Shown here piece after piece: positions 21,140 through 30,256 of a stretch of DNA of 64,000 nt; the first letter of the stretch is position 1, and every line of letters starts with the position of its first letter. Origin of the DNA: Acinetobacter proteolyticus (GTDB lineage Bacteria > Pseudomonadota > Gammaproteobacteria > Pseudomonadales > Moraxellaceae); the NCBI RefSeq assembly GCF_000367945.1, contig NZ_KB849179.1, positions 2,439,149 through 2,503,148 of the forward strand. The letters run 5' to 3'. The translations under genes and the position numbers were made by a program. The notes beneath the pieces were generated by a model. The model was given only the letters and a program-made list of their open reading frames with translations, ran no database searches and was not told where the DNA came from.

Positions 21140-21982
21140 ATGGATCAGTCGATGTCATTCCATTTAAGCCCCGACCAAATCAAGCAGATCAAAAGTCTAT
21201 TCCAATATGCGGACAGCCTGATCATCAGCGCTGGGGCAGGTATGGGCGTTGACTCTGGTATGCCCGACTTTCGTGGTAATCAAGGCATGTGGCAAGCCTA
21301 TCCCGAACTAGGGAAGCAACGCATTGATTTTACCGAAATTGCCAATCCAGCCGCGTTTAAACGGTATCCCCGTTTGGCTTGGGGATTTTACGGACACCGT
21401 CTGGCACTGTATCGTCAGACCACACCCCATTCTGGTTTTCAACAACTGAAGCAACTGGCTGAAATATTAGAACTCCCTACTTTTGTATTTACCTCGAATG
21501 TCGATGGTCAATTTCAAAAAGCAGGTTTTGCTCCTGATCAAATCTATGAATGCCATGGTTCCATCCATCATTTACAGTGTCTAGACGCTTGTACAGCCAG
21601 CATTTGGGATGCAGACGAGTTACGGCCTGAAATTGATACTGATAACTGTCAATGGCTCGGGCAATTGCCACAATGTCCACACTGTGGCGGTCTGGCAAGA
21701 CCGAATATTTTAATGTTCAATGATATGGGTTGGATCAGCCATCAACATGATCAGCAGGCAAAGCGCTTAAAAGCTTTTCTAAAATCCCAGCACCGCCCTA
21801 TCGTCATTGAAATGGGTGCGGGCACCGCTATCCCAACCGTACGTTATTTTAGTGAGCAATTTGCGCCGCTTCTGATTCGAATTAACCCACGTGAATATGC
21901 GCTGCCTGCACAAGGTGGTATCGCTCTTGCAACGAATGCAACCATCGGGGTCCACAGTATTTATCAGATTTTTATAGAATAA
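21140..21982 (+). CDS. Sir2-family NAD-dependent protein deacylase
   Basis: The protein has 280 residues. The NAD-binding signature is ISAGAGMGVDSGMPDFRG, the catalytic His is in YECHGSIHHLQC, and a Zn site is formed by cysteines in CLDAC and CPHC. A TSNVDGQF segment fits the sirtuin TQN(I/V)D region. It removes acyl groups from lysines. Compared with CobB it is longer and has an extended insertion between the Zn cysteines, so substrate preference is uncertain. It starts 31 bases after holA. A second start at 21152 is possible. Confidence 0.88.
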   Translation: MDQSMSFHLSPDQIKQIKSLFQYADSLIISAGAGMGVDSGMPDFRGNQGMWQAYPELGKQRIDFTEIANPAAFKRYPRLAWGFYGHRLALYRQTTPHSGFQQLKQLAEILELPTFVFTSNVDGQFQKAGFAPDQIYECHGSIHHLQCLDACTASIWDADELRPEIDTDNCQWLGQLPQCPHCGGLARPNILMFNDMGWISHQHDQQAKRLKAFLKSQHRPIVIEMGAGTAIPTVRYFSEQFAPLLIRINPREYALPAQGGIALATNATIGVHSIYQIFIE

Positions 21983-22090
21983 CTTCTCGACAAAAAAGCA
22001 AATAATTCTCATTCTAGATTAAAAATATTCACGCTTTATCCTTATTTCACTTTTATACTAAGTTCAGTTTTTCACTTTTGACCTCCTGCC

Positions 22091-23434
22091 ATGCCAAAAA
22101 CAAATGCTAAAAAAATCCAGCCTCGTAAAATCATCATGATCGCTATCGGGGTGCTGATCATTGCAGCGCTCGGATGGATGTTCTTCAAACCTAAAGCCCA
22201 AGCACCACAATATATTAGTGCAGAAGTCTCTCGCGGTGATATCGAAGATTCGGTATTGGCAACTGGTGTATTGGAAGCCACCAAAATGGTCAGTGTGGGT
22301 GCGCAGGTATCGGGTCAGGTAAAAAAAATGTATGTGCAATTAGGTGACCAAGTTAAACAAGGTCAGTTAATCGCACAAATTGATTCAATTCGCCAAGAGA
22401 ACGAACTCAAAACAGCCGATGCCAGTATTAAAAATCAACAAGCGCAGCTGGCAGTACAACAGGCCAATCTTGCCAAGGTCGAAGCGGAATACAAACGCCA
22501 ACAAGCCATGTTTAGCCAAGATGCAACCTCCCGTGCTGAACTTGAAACTGCGTTGGCAAATTTTAAAACCGCACAAGCACAAATTGCATCGATTAATGCA
22601 CAAATCGAGCAATCGCGCCTAACCTTGGCAACTGCGAAAGAAGATTTGGGTTATACCCGTATCGTGGCACCGATGGATGGCACCATTGTGGCGATTGTGA
22701 CTGAAGAAGGTCAAACCGTAAACGCCAACCAGACTGCACCAACGATTGTGAAATTGGCCAAACTCGACACCATGACCATCAAGGCACAGATTTCTGAAGC
22801 CGATGTCATGAAAGTTGAAAAAGGCCAAACCGTGTATTTCACCACTTTAGGCAATAGTGATAAAAAGCATTACGCTAAATTACGCCAAGTGGAACCTGCA
22901 CCCAATTCAATTAATACGGAAACCACCAGTAGCAGCAGTTCATCAACTTCGAATGCTGCGGTGTACTACAACGCCTTATTTGATGTACCGAATGAAGATG
23001 GCAAACTCCGTATTGATATGACCGCACAGGTTTATATTGTACTGGCAGAAGCAAAGAATGCACTAACCATCCCTGCGGCAGCCATTCAAACCCAACGTGG
23101 CAACCGTGCTAAAGGTGGTCAAGCCAATACCAATAAATCTACAGAATCTGCAAAAAAATCGGATACTGACCAAGCGCAACGTCCAAAACGCCTAGAGCTC
23201 AGTGAAGAAGAAAAAGCGCTGGTTGCACAGGGTAAAGCCTCAACAGGTATGGTGCGTGTATTACAAGCAGATGGTACAGCTCAGCCGCAACCTGTGTTGA
23301 TTGGTCTGAATAACCGTGTCACTGCACAAGTGCTGAAAGGCTTAAAACAAGGTGATCAAGTGGTGATTGCAGATGCCTCAGACAGTTCAAATGAAGCAGC
23401 CAAACGTAGCAATCAACGTGCAATGAGAATGTAA
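22091..23434 (+). CDS. macA: MacA-type periplasmic adaptor of an ABC exporter
   Basis: This 447-residue membrane-fusion protein has one N-terminal membrane helix (IIMIAIGVLIIAALGWMFF), a lipoyl half (SAEVSRGDIEDSVLATGVLE), a long coiled-coil hairpin (about 95-190) and a C-terminal beta-barrel and membrane-proximal domain. A poly-Ser insert lies near residue 275. It links the MacB ABC transporter to the outer-membrane channel and may handle macrolides, siderophores or peptides. macB starts 1 base after its stop. Confidence 0.93.
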   Translation: MPKTNAKKIQPRKIIMIAIGVLIIAALGWMFFKPKAQAPQYISAEVSRGDIEDSVLATGVLEATKMVSVGAQVSGQVKKMYVQLGDQVKQGQLIAQIDSIRQENELKTADASIKNQQAQLAVQQANLAKVEAEYKRQQAMFSQDATSRAELETALANFKTAQAQIASINAQIEQSRLTLATAKEDLGYTRIVAPMDGTIVAIVTEEGQTVNANQTAPTIVKLAKLDTMTIKAQISEADVMKVEKGQTVYFTTLGNSDKKHYAKLRQVEPAPNSINTETTSSSSSSTSNAAVYYNALFDVPNEDGKLRIDMTAQVYIVLAEAKNALTIPAAAIQTQRGNRAKGGQANTNKSTESAKKSDTDQAQRPKRLELSEEEKALVAQGKASTGMVRVLQADGTAQPQPVLIGLNNRVTAQVLKGLKQGDQVVIADASDSSNEAAKRSNQRAMRM

Positions 23435-23435
23435 T

Positions 23436-25427
23436 ATGACTCAAAATCAAACACATTCATCACAACCACTGCTTGAGGTCAGTCAGCTCACCCGTGAATT
23501 TCCTGCAGGTGAAGGCACCGTACAGATTCTCAAAGGCATTGATTTAAAAATTTATGCAGGTGAGTTGGTTGCGATTGTCGGGCAATCAGGTTCGGGTAAA
23601 TCCACCTTGATGAACATCTTGGGTTGTCTTGATAAGCCCAGCGCAGGAAGTTACAAGGTCAATGGTCGAGAAACACGCCAATTAGAACCAGATGAACTGG
23701 CACAATTACGCCGTGAATATTTTGGTTTTATTTTCCAGCGCTATCATTTATTGGGTGATCTGAGTGCTTCAGGAAACGTCGAAGTCCCGGCCATTTATGC
23801 AGGTGTAGACAGTCATCTTCGCCAAGAGCGTTCTGCTGAACTATTATCTGAACTGGGGCTGGAAGAACGTTTACATCATCGCCCTAGCCAGCTATCTGGT
23901 GGTCAGCAACAACGTGTCTCGATTGCTCGTGCATTGATGAATGGCGGTGATGTGATTCTTGCCGATGAACCCACAGGTGCATTGGATAAGAATAGCGGTA
24001 TTGAGGTGATGCGCATTTTGCGTGAGCTGAATGCCAAAGGCCATACGATTATTCTGGTCACTCATGATCTCAATGTTGCCAAAAATGCGACCCGTATTAT
24101 TGAGATCAGTGACGGAAACATTATTTCAGATCGTGCCAACACACCTGAACATAGTGATCCAGAACTGGAGCATCAAACTCTACAGCGTAACCCGCAGAAG
24201 AAAACCTCTGCTTGGCGTTCGTTCTTTGACCGTCTTGGTGAAGCCTTCCGTATGGCATTACTCGCCATGAATGCGCACCGCATGCGTACCTTTTTGACCA
24301 TGCTCGGGATTATTATCGGGATTGCATCCGTGGTCTCGGTCGTGGCGCTAGGTAATGGCTCGCAGAAGCAAATTTTAGAAAATATTAGTAGTCTGGGTAC
24401 CAATACCATCACCGTCTATCAAGGTCGTGGCTTTGGTGATAACTCACGGACCTCACAAGCCAAAACACTGGTGCCTGCCGATGCCGAAGCATTGGCTGAA
24501 CAGCCCTATGTGGATGGGGTCAGTCCTTCTGCCAATACCAGTTTAACCCTGCGTTATAAAGATACCGAAGCCGCGGCAACAGTGAATGGGGTCAGTTCTG
24601 ATTTCTTCTATGTCCGTGGTATGACCTTTAAATCAGGACAGCCTTTCGATAAGGCAAGTGTGACTGAACGCGCCCAAGATGTGGTGATTGATACCAATAC
24701 TGAAAAGACCTTCTTTGCAGATGGCACCAATCCTGTCGGTCAAGTGTTGCTATTAGGCAGTGTACCGAGTCGAATTATTGGTGTGATTGATGCCCAACAA
24801 GGCTTTATGGGAAATTCAGACAGCCTCAATGTCTATCTGCCCTACTCGACTGTCATGAGCCGTATGCTGGGTCAGTCCAATGTACGTAGCATCATCGTCC
24901 GTATTAAAGATGAATACCCAAGTAGCGCTGCTGAAAATGCGATTCTCACCTTACTGGAACAGCGTCACGGCGCACAAGATGTGTTTACCCAAAACTCTGA
25001 CAGTATTCGTGAAACCATCCAGCAAACCACTGCAACCATGACCTTGCTGATTTCAGCGATTGCTGTCATCTCCTTGGTGGTGGGTGGTATTGGCGTGATG
25101 AATATTATGCTGGTTTCTGTGACTGAACGGACGCAAGAAATCGGGGTACGGATGGCGGTCGGTGCTCGACAAAGCGATATTTTGCAGCAATTCCTGATTG
25201 AGGCAATTCTGGTCTGTTTATTGGGTGGTATCTTGGGTGTACTGCTATCTTTAGGGATTGGACAGATCATCGGACACTTTGCCAAAGGCATCATTGAAAT
25301 GAGTTATTCGACCACTTCAATTGTTGCAGCCTTTGTCTGCTCAAGCATGATTGGTATTGTATTTGGCTTCTTGCCAGCACGAAATGCAGCACAACTCGAT
25401 CCAGTTGCTGCTTTAGCGAGAGAATAA
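23436..25427 (+). CDS. macB: MacB-type ABC exporter, ATPase-permease fusion
   Basis: The protein has 663 residues. The N-terminal ATPase domain has Walker A GQSGSGKST, signature LSGGQQQR and Walker B VILADEPTGALD. A membrane helix follows at about 275-300, then a large periplasmic domain, then three C-terminal helices (FtsX-like), with EIGVRMAVGARQSDI typical of MacB. It acts as a mechanotransmitting pump with MacA and an OMF protein. All three genes are packed within 5 kb. Confidence 0.96.
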   Translation: MTQNQTHSSQPLLEVSQLTREFPAGEGTVQILKGIDLKIYAGELVAIVGQSGSGKSTLMNILGCLDKPSAGSYKVNGRETRQLEPDELAQLRREYFGFIFQRYHLLGDLSASGNVEVPAIYAGVDSHLRQERSAELLSELGLEERLHHRPSQLSGGQQQRVSIARALMNGGDVILADEPTGALDKNSGIEVMRILRELNAKGHTIILVTHDLNVAKNATRIIEISDGNIISDRANTPEHSDPELEHQTLQRNPQKKTSAWRSFFDRLGEAFRMALLAMNAHRMRTFLTMLGIIIGIASVVSVVALGNGSQKQILENISSLGTNTITVYQGRGFGDNSRTSQAKTLVPADAEALAEQPYVDGVSPSANTSLTLRYKDTEAAATVNGVSSDFFYVRGMTFKSGQPFDKASVTERAQDVVIDTNTEKTFFADGTNPVGQVLLLGSVPSRIIGVIDAQQGFMGNSDSLNVYLPYSTVMSRMLGQSNVRSIIVRIKDEYPSSAAENAILTLLEQRHGAQDVFTQNSDSIRETIQQTTATMTLLISAIAVISLVVGGIGVMNIMLVSVTERTQEIGVRMAVGARQSDILQQFLIEAILVCLLGGILGVLLSLGIGQIIGHFAKGIIEMSYSTTSIVAAFVCSSMIGIVFGFLPARNAAQLDPVAALARE

Positions 25428-25438
25428 GGAATTTGAGT

Positions 25439-26839
25439 ATGTCTTTTCAATTCACAAAATTAGGACTTGCACTGGTACTCACTGGTTCCTTAGCTGGCTG
25501 TTCTGCTGTGGTTAAAACACCCTATAACGCACCAACCGTCCAAGTGCCACAACAGTTCCAATATGATGCACAAAAAAGTAAAAGTATCCATCTAACTGAT
25601 CAATGGTGGACGCTATTTAACGATACTCAGTTGAATCAATTGGTCGATCAAGTGCTCGCTAAAAATAGTGACTTAAGTGTCGCAGGTATCACCCTGCAAC
25701 AAGCTCGACTACAAGCGGGTCTCGCTGAAAACAAACAAGGGATTCGAACCAGTTCTAGTGTTTCCGCAGGTCATAATATTGATCTGCATTCTGGCGATGG
25801 CTCTGATCGTGGTTTATCGACCAGCGTTGGTGTCAGCTATGAGCTCGATTTATTTGGCAAGCTTGCCAGTCAAACCGAAGCCAGTCGTTGGGAAGCCTTA
25901 GCCACTGAACAAGATTTACAAGCGACTGCACAAAGCTTGGTTGGCACGACAGCAAAGCTGTATTGGCAGTTGGGCTATCTGAATGAACGCTATCAAACCA
26001 TTCAGCAAAATTTGGCCTCAACTCAAAAAACCTATTCTTTGGTACAGTCGCAATATAAAGCAGGTGCAGTATCTGGTTTGGACCTCACCCAAGCTGAACA
26101 ATCGGTACAAAGCCAAAAAGCCAGTCTCAGTCAGATTGAACAGCAGCGTGTTGAAGCACGTACTGCCCTTGCAGTGCTGTTGCATGAACCTGTACAACAA
26201 CTGAATATTCAAGAACCTGCACAGTTACCTCGCAATGCTTTACCGAATATCGCGGTCGGACTCCCTGCTGATATTTTATCGCGTCGCCCAGACCTACAAG
26301 CATCTGAGTTACGCTTGCGCAAGACTTTAGCCAATAAGGATGCAACTAAAGCCAGCTATTATCCTTCGATTAATTTGACTGGGAATGTTGGCTCTTCCAG
26401 CACGTCTTTAACGCAACTGTTAAAGAATCCTGCTTTAACTTTGGGTGCGAGCCTTAGCCTGCCTTTCCTTCAATATAATGATATGAAGAAAGACATTGCG
26501 ATCAGTGATCTTGAGTATGAAAAAGCCATTACTCAATACCGTCAAACGCTATACCAAGCTTTTGCCGATGTCGAAAATGCCTTATCCAATCGCACTCAGC
26601 TAAATCAGCAAGTACAGTTACAGCAACGTAATGTTGAGCTGGCAGATAAAACTGAACGTTTAACCGAAGTGCGTTATCGCAATGGAGCGATTGCGTTAAA
26701 GAACTTATTGGATGCGCAGGAAACCACACGTAATGCACGACTCAGCTTGGTAGAAACCAAGCAGAATCAATACAATGCCTATGTGACATTAATGCAAGCC
26801 ATGGGTGGAAGTCCTGTAAAAGAACTACCGAAACAATAG
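25439..26839 (+). CDS. RND/ABC efflux outer-membrane channel lipoprotein (NodT family)
   Basis: The protein has 466 residues. The lipobox LAGC ends the signal peptide, and two repeats of the outer-membrane efflux domain follow. The sequence WWTLFNDTQLNQLVDQVLAKN is the family entry point, and PADILSRRPDLQASELRL is the conserved mid segment. The ATG at 25439 lies 8 bases from an AAGGA site; an upstream TTG at 25433 is less likely. It completes the MacAB exit duct across the outer membrane. It may be shared with other pumps. Confidence 0.95.
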   Translation: MSFQFTKLGLALVLTGSLAGCSAVVKTPYNAPTVQVPQQFQYDAQKSKSIHLTDQWWTLFNDTQLNQLVDQVLAKNSDLSVAGITLQQARLQAGLAENKQGIRTSSSVSAGHNIDLHSGDGSDRGLSTSVGVSYELDLFGKLASQTEASRWEALATEQDLQATAQSLVGTTAKLYWQLGYLNERYQTIQQNLASTQKTYSLVQSQYKAGAVSGLDLTQAEQSVQSQKASLSQIEQQRVEARTALAVLLHEPVQQLNIQEPAQLPRNALPNIAVGLPADILSRRPDLQASELRLRKTLANKDATKASYYPSINLTGNVGSSSTSLTQLLKNPALTLGASLSLPFLQYNDMKKDIAISDLEYEKAITQYRQTLYQAFADVENALSNRTQLNQQVQLQQRNVELADKTERLTEVRYRNGAIALKNLLDAQETTRNARLSLVETKQNQYNAYVTLMQAMGGSPVKELPKQ

Positions 26840-26870
26840 CCCTAGCACTATTGTTCTGAGCTGTTATTCT

Positions 26871-26904
26871 TTCACCAGATCTGGATTATTCTGGATCTGG
26901 TGAA
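26871..26904 (+). terminator. Likely terminator of the macAB-OMF operon
   Basis: TTCACCAGATC-N12-GATCTGGTGAA, 11 paired bases, 32 bases past the channel gene stop. The T run only comes about 16 bases later, so termination may be imperfect. Confidence 0.55.
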
Positions 26905-26916
26905 TACGTTTGATAA

Positions 26917-27105
26917 AGTTTTTCCCTTGATTCATTACAATTAGCCGAAGATTTTGCCGTCTATCTACATGAGCTATTTAAAAAACGAAAATATGATCAA
27001 GACTACAGAATTGCATTACTTGTTGAGACTACCTCTAGCGGTAAAAACGTATCTCGCTGGAAAGAAATTGACTCTAAAAAGGTAAGAGAAGTACTTTCCT
27101 CATAA
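26917..27105 (+). pseudogene. Possible gene remnant, 3' end of an unknown protein
   Basis: A 62-codon open frame follows a TAA at 26914 and ends with TAA at 27103-27105. It contains DSLQLAEDFAVYLHELFKKR and ends KKVREVLSS. The composition is protein-like (charged helices, no runs), yet no ATG, GTG or TTG starts it. It looks like the surviving tail of a broken gene. The rest of the 344-base gap 26840-27183 holds the upstream terminator and a TTGACA hexamer at about 27138. Confidence 0.35.
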
Positions 27106-27183
27106 ATACATAGCAAGATAAAATATTTAAATGAAATTTGACACGCGTAGCATTCACTCAAAAATGAGATAAGAGAAAATCCT

Positions 27184-27636
27184 ATGGCGGCATGGCAATT
27201 TAAAGTCTGCTTAATACCCAAAAGTTGGTTCGATACCAATGGGAAAGAATTAGCGAGCTTTTATAATCCAGAAGGTCATTATGATGTTTCTTTTACTTGG
27301 AAAAATTCAACAAAAAATGATGTAAAAGAAGAAATTATAAAATATTACCCATTATCTGAATCATGGCATGAAGACTTGTTAAGTTTTGGTTGTGAAAAAG
27401 GAACTGATGTTCAAGTATGGTATGAGAAAGGAAAGTTAGAAGATATTCAGTTCCGAATAGATATCCGTGGTAATTTTATTCTAGATATTGAACAAATCAT
27501 CGCTATTGCACAAAAGCTTTCTTGTGTATTTTTTATACCTGAGCAAAAGTGCGTAGTTGAACCAGATGTATTTGAAGTGATCCGTCATCTAAAGAAATCA
27601 AATGCGTATTTATTCGCTAAAGATCCTGAACAATGA
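27184..27636 (+). CDS. Unknown protein, possibly immunity-type
   Basis: The protein has 150 residues and begins MAAWQFKVCLIPKSWFD. It is acidic and cytoplasmic, rich in Trp, Phe and Lys/Glu, with IQFRIDIRGNFILDIEQIIAIAQ in the middle. Its size and composition recall orphan immunity proteins of polymorphic toxin systems, but no toxin gene is beside it, so this is a guess. It is AT-rich compared with its neighbours, as expected for an acquired gene. Ribosome-binding site weak (AAGAGAA). The gene ends before a bidirectional terminator at 27719. Confidence 0.7.
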   Translation: MAAWQFKVCLIPKSWFDTNGKELASFYNPEGHYDVSFTWKNSTKNDVKEEIIKYYPLSESWHEDLLSFGCEKGTDVQVWYEKGKLEDIQFRIDIRGNFILDIEQIIAIAQKLSCVFFIPEQKCVVEPDVFEVIRHLKKSNAYLFAKDPEQ

Positions 27637-27718
27637 TTTAACAGTATAGAAAAACATAATAAGTGAGTTCAAAAGATGGCTTATATTTTTTAGACTTTCA
27701 TCATAGTGTTAAAAAAAC

Positions 27719-27741
27719 AAAGCCGCTATAAAAGCGGCTTT
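27719..27741. terminator. Bidirectional terminator
   Basis: AAAGCCGCT-N5-AGCGGCTTT, with A/T runs on both sides. It separates the unknown gene and fabI, which converge. Confidence 0.9.
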
Positions 27742-27765
27742 ATCAAATCATTTAGATCAATCTAA

Positions 27766-28569
27766 TTATTCATCATCCATCATGCTTTGACTCATACCAA
27801 CCGTATTAAAGCCACCATCAACATACATGATTTCGCCTGTAATACCTGAAGCCCACGGCGAACAAAGGAATAATGCTGCATTGCCCACTTCTTCAATGGT
27901 CACATTACGTTTTAGCGGTGCAATTTTTTCATTGGCATCTAACATTTTACGGAAAGACTTGATGCCTGATGCGGCTAAAGTACGGATTGGGCCCGCAGAA
28001 ATTGCATTCACGCGAATACCATCTACGCCTAAGCTTGATGCTAAATAACGAACACCCGCTTCTAACGATGCTTTCGCCATACCCATCACGTTATAGTTCG
28101 GCATCACACGCTCAGAACCTTGATAAGTCAAAGTCAATAAACAACCTTGGCGCGCTTGCAATAATGGTTTAGCCGCACGAGCCATCGCAATAAAGCTATA
28201 AGCACTAATGTCATGTGCAATTTTAAAACCATCACGGTCGGTCACGTCAGTAAAGTCACCATCAAGCGTATGTGCAGGTGCAAAACCGATTGAATGTACC
28301 ACACCGTCTAAACCATCCCAGTGTTTTGCCAATTCAACAAAAGCATTGTCAATTTCTGCGTCAACAGCAACATCACAAGGAAAAACCAGTGTTGAACCAA
28401 ACTGTGCTGCAAAATCATCGACACGTTTTTTCAGCTTTTCATTTGGATAAGTAAACGCAAGCTCAGCACCTTCACGGTGTAACGCAGAAGCAATACCGAA
28501 AGCAATCGATAATTTACTTGCAATACCGGCAATCAAAAAACGTTTACCAGCTAAAAGTCCTTGTGACAT
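27766..28569 (-). CDS. fabI: Enoyl-ACP reductase (NADH)
   Basis: The protein has 267 residues. It reduces trans-2-enoyl-ACP in fatty acid elongation and is the target of triclosan. It is an atypical short-chain dehydrogenase: the nucleotide motif is [13 protein letters not shown], and the active-site Tyr-x6-Lys is in YNVMGMAKA. The N terminus ([12 protein letters not shown]) and the C-terminal VDGGF match FabI. Monocistronic, with a terminator downstream. Confidence 0.98.
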   Translation of the reverse strand: MSQGLLAGKRFLIAGIASKLSIAFGIASALHREGAELAFTYPNEKLKKRVDDFAAQFGSTLVFPCDVAVDAEIDNAFVELAKHWDGLDGVVHSIGFAPAHTLDGDFTDVTDRDGFKIAHDISAYSFIAMARAAKPLLQARQGCLLTLTYQGSERVMPNYNVMGMAKASLEAGVRYLASSLGVDGIRVNAISAGPIRTLAASGIKSFRKMLDANEKIAPLKRNVTIEEVGNAALFLCSPWASGITGEIMYVDGGFNTVGMSQSMMDDE

Positions 28570-28663
28570 CTTATTCTCACTCGAAAAATTTTCACCACAT
28601 CATGCCAATATTCCGTCGCTTGCGGAATTGCATAATCCATCTTTTTTACAATCTTGCATAAAA

Positions 28664-28689
28664 AAATCGCCTTCAAGAGAAGACGATTT
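28664..28689 (-). terminator. Terminator of the Bax-inhibitor-1-like gene
   Basis: AAATCGCCTTC-N4-GAAGACGATTT, with a T run on the minus strand. Confidence 0.85.
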
Positions 28690-28711
28690 GTATTTTTACT
28701 TAAATCAGAAC

Positions 28712-29446
28712 TTAATCGTCACCGCGAAGCAGACTCAATAAACGCAAGAATGAATAATACATCCACACCAATGTTGCCAATAAGGCAATGGCACAGATCC
28801 ATTCAAATGCTTTTGGTGCGCGTTGTGCAGCCGCATTTTCAATCAAGTCAAAGTCCAAGATCAGGTTTAATGATGCAATGACCGCAACAAAGGCAGCAAA
28901 GCCAATACCTAACCAGTTGCTTTCAAAGATATAAGGAATGCTCGAACCAAATGCTAAACGTAAAATGATTTGCACCACAAATACCAAGGCAATGGCAATC
29001 GAAGCTGAAATCACAACTGCTTTAAACTTTTCAGTGGCACGAATGATCTGAAATTTATATAAAGCAAACAGCACCAAGGTGGTCACGAAAGTCGCAAGCA
29101 ATGCTTGTAAAGGAACACCCGGATACTTCAACTGGAAAATAAACGACACCCCACCTAAAAACGCCCCTTCAAATAAGGCATAAGGAATCGCTAAAGCCGG
29201 TGCAGTATTAGATTTAAATGTGGTGATCAAGGCAAGGATTAAACCACCCACTGCACCGATAATCGTAGCAGCATAGGCAATCGACAGATTGGCTGTCATC
29301 GCACAGTAGAAAAATAAGGCCATGCCTAAAATAGCAGCAATCACCGTTAACAGGACTGATTTTTGAATCGCGCCCTGAATAGTCATTGGCTCAGCCAAAT
29401 CTTGATAAGTTTCTACCCGTGTTAAAATGGGGTTAGTACTTTGCAT
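28712..29446 (-). CDS. Bax inhibitor-1 / YccA-like membrane protein
   Basis: This is a 244-residue protein with seven membrane segments. It starts at MQSTNPILTRVETYQDL, supported by an AAAGAGAG site; the upstream in-frame ATG adds nine residues without a site. The family includes YccA (an FtsH modulator) and TMBIM proteins. A DFDLIENAAAQRAPKAFEW segment and a C-terminal YYSFLRLLSLLRG tail fit the YccA/DUF1751-like 'Bax1-I' group. Likely a membrane stress or protease regulator. Confidence 0.88.
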   Translation of the reverse strand: MQSTNPILTRVETYQDLAEPMTIQGAIQKSVLLTVIAAILGMALFFYCAMTANLSIAYAATIIGAVGGLILALITTFKSNTAPALAIPYALFEGAFLGGVSFIFQLKYPGVPLQALLATFVTTLVLFALYKFQIIRATEKFKAVVISASIAIALVFVVQIILRLAFGSSIPYIFESNWLGIGFAAFVAVIASLNLILDFDLIENAAAQRAPKAFEWICAIALLATLVWMYYSFLRLLSLLRGDD

Positions 29447-29530
29447 GTACGCTCTCTTTTTTATAGTTTGCAATTAAACACCGAGTTTAAGCGATTTTTT
29501 GAGCAAGCCCAAATTTTTTCACGCATTAAA

Positions 29531-29550
29531 AAAGGAGCCTCAGCTCCTTT
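29531..29550. terminator. Terminator after orn
   Basis: AAAGGAGC-N4-GCTCCTTT with flanking A and T runs, between orn (minus, ends 29572) and the YccA-like gene. Confidence 0.85.
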
Positions 29551-29571
29551 TATGTATTCCCCAATAATCGA

Positions 29572-30132
29572 TTACTTATCGTTATTCATGATAAAAAAGT
29601 ATTCACGATAGTATTTCAATTCTGCAATCGAATCACGGATATCATCCATCGCCAAGTGGGATGCATTTTTCTTTAAACCACTCATAATTTCAGGTCTCCA
29701 GCGTTTTGCTAACTCTTTCACCGAAGACACATCTAAATTACGGTAATGGAAAAACTGTTCCAATTCAGGCATCAAACGATGCAAGAAACGGCGATCTTGG
29801 CAAATCGAGTTCCCACACATTGGTGATGATTTTGGACTCACCCATTTCTTTAAGAACTCAAGGGTTTGCTGTTCGGCATCTTGAGCCTTTAACTTACTGC
29901 GGCGTACTCGCTCAATCAGACCCGACTGGCCATGTTGCTTGGTATTCCACTCATCCATTGCATTTAGAATCAAATCAGATTGATGTACCGCTAAAACAGG
30001 TCCTTCAGCCAAGATATTCAAATGGTCATCTGTAATAATTGTTGCAATTTCAATAATCTTGTCGTTATCGGTATCAAGACCTGTCATTTCCAGATCGATC
30101 CAAATTAATCGTGTATCAGGGGTGCTACTCAT
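29572..30132 (-). CDS. orn: Oligoribonuclease
   Basis: This 186-residue DEDDh 3'-5' exonuclease degrades di- to pentanucleotides, including pGpG from c-di-GMP breakdown. ExoI motif: [10 protein letters not shown]. The middle motif [19 protein letters not shown] and late [11 protein letters not shown] carry the remaining metal ligands and the His. The start is taken at 30132 ([15 protein letters not shown]); an upstream ATG at 30174 gives an atypical extension. Divergent from rsgA, a conserved pairing. Confidence 0.97.
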   Translation of the reverse strand: MSSTPDTRLIWIDLEMTGLDTDNDKIIEIATIITDDHLNILAEGPVLAVHQSDLILNAMDEWNTKQHGQSGLIERVRRSKLKAQDAEQQTLEFLKKWVSPKSSPMCGNSICQDRRFLHRLMPELEQFFHYRNLDVSSVKELAKRWRPEIMSGLKKNASHLAMDDIRDSIAELKYYREYFFIMNNDK

Positions 30133-30256
30133 GGATGGCGATTCTAAAGTGCTTAAAAACATCAATAGTAGCAAATTAATTACATCTTGGCTGTAATTCT
30201 ATAGTGGCTTCGTGCTATTTTTGCGGTCTTCAAAGTGTGGATTTTTTGGGATATGA

